Below are positions 22,137-24,413 of a DNA stretch of 24,413 bases, piece by piece. The notes under the pieces were generated by a model that was given only the letters and a program-made list of their open reading frames with translations, had not been told where the DNA came from and did not search any database. The translations under genes and the position numbers were made by a program. Positions within the stretch are counted from its first letter, which is position 1; each line of letters opens with the position of its first letter. The stretch comes from Anaerolineae bacterium (GTDB lineage: Bacteria; Chloroflexota; Anaerolineae; JAAYZQ01), in NCBI GenBank assembly GCA_016926595.1, contig JAFGOG010000277.1:1-24413 (forward strand). Direction: 5' to 3'.

Positions 22137-24172
22137 AGCGCGACAAACCCCAGCTTGGCCAACAGCTCGAAATAAGTCAGGAGCAGCTCTACGTCCCGCT
22201 CGCCGGCTTCCAGCTCCACCAGGTCGGCGATCTCTAGCACCGACCGCTTGCCGTCGGCCCAGTACAGGGCCAATCCGGTCACCGTATAGTGCATGCCGCC
22301 TTCACGGGCTTTTAGCAGTTGGCGCCACTGCTCGCGGTCTTTTGTTTCCAGGCGACGCATATGGTTGCCTAACGGGACCGGGCCGCGCACCAGGCGCACC
22401 GGGACCCGTTCCGCGGCCTGGCGCTCCTGGCCGGACAATTGGCTGCGATCGCGAGACGGCAGGTCGGGCAGCGCCGCGAGTCCGAGTCCGGCTGCCCGCA
22501 GGTCTATGGCCCTTTTGGCCCAGGCCAGCTCGTGCTGGGCTGCCCGCTCCGCTTCCGCCGCCAGTTCGTCGATCAGGCAGCCAGCCGGGGCGAGACGCTC
22601 CAGGGTACCCAGCGCCGCCTTTTGACGGTCGAGCAGAAAAGCGCTTTGGCGGTCGATGTCGGCCATGGCCTGAGCCAGCGCCTGGGCGTCGTCCGACGCG
22701 GCGGCCGTGGTCACAGCCTGCTGCGCCATTCGCACCAGGCGCGTCTTGAACCGGGCGGTCATCTCCTGGCCCAGCCAGGCGGCGTCGGCGTCGCCTGCCG
22801 ACGCCAGCCAGTAGGCGTAGGCCGCCGCCAGCGCGGCGGTCCGGCGCAGGCTGTTCGGATCGGTGCGATCTGGGGTATCGGCCGAGGTGTGGTAAAAGCG
22901 GTCGGGCCACTGGATGAGCATCGGCGCGGGCACGCCGACGCTCGGATCGGACAGGACGGCGTGGTCGCTGCCGCCGGAGAAAGGCACCTCGGCGGAGCGG
23001 TAGAGGGGGTAGCCGCCCTGGCCGGTGTGGCTGGGCGACACGTCGGCAGCCCCCTTGAGCGCCGGCAGCTCGTCGCGGAGGCGGGCCAACAGGTCGGGGG
23101 CGAACGAGGCGGCCGATGCCGGCGGGCACTCGATCAGCCACGAGCTGCCGGTCTGGCCCTGATCCTCGCCGACCATGTCCAGATTGAGGCCGGCGACGAG
23201 CCGGTCCAGGTCGGCCTCGCGGCCGGCCAGGTAGGCCTGGCTGCCAGTAAACTCGGGCACCCACAGGAAGCGGATGGTGCGCTGTGGCGGCGGGAGGTGG
23301 CCGCTGGCGATCAGGGTCTGCAACGCCCGGGCGGCCTCCAGCGCGGCCGCGGCGCCAGAGGCGTTGTCGTTGGCCGACGGCCGGGGGTGGCACAGGTGGG
23401 CGGTGACCAGGATCTCGGCGTCGATCTCGCCGGGAATGATGCCCGAAACGACCTCCAGCGCGCCGTCGTACAGGCGGCTGGCGACCTTGGCCCATACGCG
23501 GACCGGCGCATCCCCCTTTTTCAACAGGCGGCGCAGCGCCCTGCCCTGGCGAGGGGTCAGGACAAAGCCAAAGCAGTGAGTATCGCCGGGCTCCCACCAG
23601 AAGGAGGTGTATTGGCGCACGTCGGCCAGGTCGCCTTCGGGGCGTACCGGGGCGACGGGCCGCATCCCGTCGAACAGGATGCCAACGGCGCCCCGCTGCT
23701 GGACGGCCAGCTCGCGCACCCGGCGTACGTCGCCCCGCGTCAGGACGACCTGACCGGCCACGTCCAGGCCCAGGTAATCGTCGTCCTTTTCACCGTCCTC
23801 AACCAGCACTACGCCTGCTTCTCCCTCAAAGGAGGCGCTGCGCTGGATGAGCGATATGGGACAGCCTTGGAAATCAGCCAAGGTTTCCGCCTTGTCGGGC
23901 GGCGCAACGAGGCGGAGGATCGCCTCGCTGCAGCTCCACTCCTGGAAGCTGGGGTAAGCCCAAAAGATCGTCTGATCGTCGGCGGGGTAGGACAGGATCT
24001 CGGCGCTCAGGCCGGCCTGGCCAAGCTGCTGCTGGACCAGGTGGGCCGCCTGGCGGTAGCCAGGACTGGCCTGGATGCGATGGTAGCGGCTGAGATCGGC
24101 GACTGTCTGCCACGCCGCTTCGCCGGAACAGGTCTGCCATATCTGCTCGAGCAGATGGTGGAGATTGGTCAT
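22133..24172 (-). CDS. M28/DUF4910-like zinc aminopeptidase with PA-like insert and C-terminal winged helix
   Basis: 679 residues, cytoplasmic by the absence of a signal peptide. A PA-like segment is at about 85-235 ([20 protein letters not shown]). The metallopeptidase core spans about 240-460. Likely metal ligands and catalytic residues are H259 and H262 in AHLCHP, D269 in SANDNASG, E307 in VPEFTGS, D332 in NLDMVGED, D403/H404 in GGSDH and H428 in RFYHTSAD. HLCHPxxxANDN is the DUF4910-type aminopeptidase signature. A long helical region (about 465-590) and a C-terminal domain (about 610-679, [21 protein letters not shown]) that looks like a winged helix or PqqD-like fold follow. AAAGGAG lies 8 nt before ATG 24172. 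It leads an operon with galE and two glycosyltransferases, which suggests work on a glycopeptide or glycoconjugate. Confidence 0.8.
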   Translation of the reverse strand: MTNLHHLLEQIWQTCSGEAAWQTVADLSRYHRIQASPGYRQAAHLVQQQLGQAGLSAEILSYPADDQTIFWAYPSFQEWSCSEAILRLVAPPDKAETLADFQGCPISLIQRSASFEGEAGVVLVEDGEKDDDYLGLDVAGQVVLTRGDVRRVRELAVQQRGAVGILFDGMRPVAPVRPEGDLADVRQYTSFWWEPGDTHCFGFVLTPRQGRALRRLLKKGDAPVRVWAKVASRLYDGALEVVSGIIPGEIDAEILVTAHLCHPRPSANDNASGAAAALEAARALQTLIASGHLPPPQRTIRFLWVPEFTGSQAYLAGREADLDRLVAGLNLDMVGEDQGQTGSSWLIECPPASAASFAPDLLARLRDELPALKGAADVSPSHTGQGGYPLYRSAEVPFSGGSDHAVLSDPSVGVPAPMLIQWPDRFYHTSADTPDRTDPNSLRRTAALAAAYAYWLASAGDADAAWLGQEMTARFKTRLVRMAQQAVTTAAASDDAQALAQAMADIDRQSAFLLDRQKAALGTLERLAPAGCLIDELAAEAERAAQHELAWAKRAIDLRAAGLGLAALPDLPSRDRSQLSGQERQAAERVPVRLVRGPVPLGNHMRRLETKDREQWRQLLKAREGGMHYTVTGLALYWADGKRSVLEIADLVELEAGERDVELLLTYFELLAKLGFVAL

Positions 24173-24199
24173 GGTTCAGCTCCTTTGCAAGGTAGCAGG

Positions 24200-24228
24200 A
24201 TTATAGCGCGAAATGGACGGATTGTCCA
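24200..24228 (-). promoter_or_regulatory. Promoter of the peptidase-galE-GT-GT operon
   Basis: On the minus strand TGGACA (24228-24223), a 17-nt spacer and a perfect TATAAT (24205-24200). The start is predicted near 24193, giving a leader of about 20 nt that carries the AAAGGAG ribosome site. Confidence 0.75.
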
Positions 24229-24229
24229 T
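24213..24229. promoter_or_regulatory. Inverted repeat overlapping the -35, operator candidate
   Basis: ATGGAC (24213-24218), 5-nt spacer, GTCCAT (24224-24229): a perfect 17-bp dyad covering the -35 and part of the promoter spacer. A repressor bound here would block RNA polymerase. The cognate regulator is not identifiable in the window. Confidence 0.5.
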
Positions 24230-24272
24230 CCACAAGGCCGCCAGTTTGGGCTCAGCTTTCCGGCCCGGTCGA

Positions 24273-24413
24273 TTATGTGAAGACAATCGCCAGAACGACA
24301 AACTGGGCCAACGCCTGGAGGGCAGCCCCGGCCATGGCCGGCAGGATCGACGGCAGGCGGTAGACCTGCTGCACCAGCACCGCCGTCAAGATCACGGCCC
24401 ACACGATCGCCGC
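24273..24413 (-). CDS. Membrane protein C-terminus (5' end outside window)
   Basis: A frame enters at the right edge and stops at TAA 24273-24275, giving 46 residues. Two hydrophobic segments are visible (AAIVWAVILTAVLV and ALAQFVVLAIVF) separated by a short loop with QQVYRLPSILPAM. This fits the last two helices of a multi-pass membrane protein, but no family can be named. It lies 101 nt upstream of the peptidase gene on the same strand; the peptidase operon has its own promoter in between. Confidence 0.55.
   Translation of the reverse strand, partial: AAIVWAVILTAVLVQQVYRLPSILPAMAGAALQALAQFVVLAIVFT

Noticed and set aside
22439..24280. Long open frame (613 codons) on the plus strand
   Set aside because: Antisense to the metallopeptidase, rich in Gly/Arg/Ala as expected of a high-GC shadow frame, and it runs through the peptidase promoter.
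1..24413. Defence island, prophage or secretion system
   Set aside because: No nuclease, toxin-antitoxin pair, integrase, transposase or phage gene was seen; the Clp ATPase lacks companion genes of a type VI system.

Overview
The window is about 24.4 kb of high-GC bacterial DNA, almost fully coding, with 17 complete genes and two genes cut by the window edges. Several traits point to an uncultured Chloroflexota bacterium, probably Anaerolineae-like. Secreted or membrane proteins carry long Thr/Pro-rich linkers. There is a RodZ-like protein with such linkers. A 503-residue protein is of a type I associate with Chloroflexi genomes. Genes are tightly packed with ATGA/GTGA overlaps. The taxonomy is inferred from these traits, not from a marker-gene comparison. 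I found no tRNA, rRNA, CRISPR array, transposase or prophage gene.

Layout. (1) Positions 1-812, minus strand: a two-gene operon of a DUF1232 membrane protein followed by a MerR-type regulator (cut at the left edge). It is driven by a good promoter that shares a palindromic -10 box with the divergent gene at 925. (2) Positions 925-12250, plus strand: the 503-aa unknown; a GT2 glycosyltransferase with a near-consensus promoter; a membrane-anchored GH3-like hydrolase; a TPR/single-TM/Ig-like protein; a Clp-type AAA+ ATPase with a decayed first ATPase domain; a cupin; a THEP1-type NTPase; a RodZ-like protein that appears to be made from a leaderless mRNA; and a class I glutamine amidotransferase-like hydrolase. 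(3) Positions 12247-17529, minus strand, read rpsO -> pnp -> lepB -> a fusion of an AI-2E-family permease with a HAD phosphatase. Strong stem-loops lie on both sides of pnp. The rpsO leader also has a hairpin.

(4) Positions 17530-17891, the only gene-free stretch over 300 bases: it holds the divergent promoters of rpsO (minus) and the SIMPL-domain gene (plus), with two perfect dyads between them. (5) Positions 17892-18659, plus: a secreted SIMPL-domain protein. A roughly 90-nt imperfect inverted repeat (18688-18778) then separates it from the convergent last gene of region 6. (6) Positions 18894-24172, minus, one operon: an M28/DUF4910-like metallopeptidase, galE, and two GT4 glycosyltransferases. 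All junctions overlap or nearly touch. The promoter (TGGACA-17-TATAAT) overlaps a perfect inverted repeat that looks like an operator. The C-terminus of a membrane protein gene lies upstream at the right edge.

Functional themes are the cell envelope (GT2, GH3, RodZ, signal peptidase, SIMPL, galE and GT4 glycan genes), RNA decay and translation (pnp, rpsO), and protein quality control (Clp). No classic defence or mobile system is visible. The most unusual items are the Clp ATPase with a dead first AAA domain, the permease-phosphatase fusion, the GH3 protein lacking the NagZ catalytic dyad, and the structured RNA elements around rpsO-pnp-lepB and after the SIMPL gene. Five promoter candidates have recognisable -35 and -10 boxes with a 17-bp spacer, so several start sites could be set by promoter geometry.
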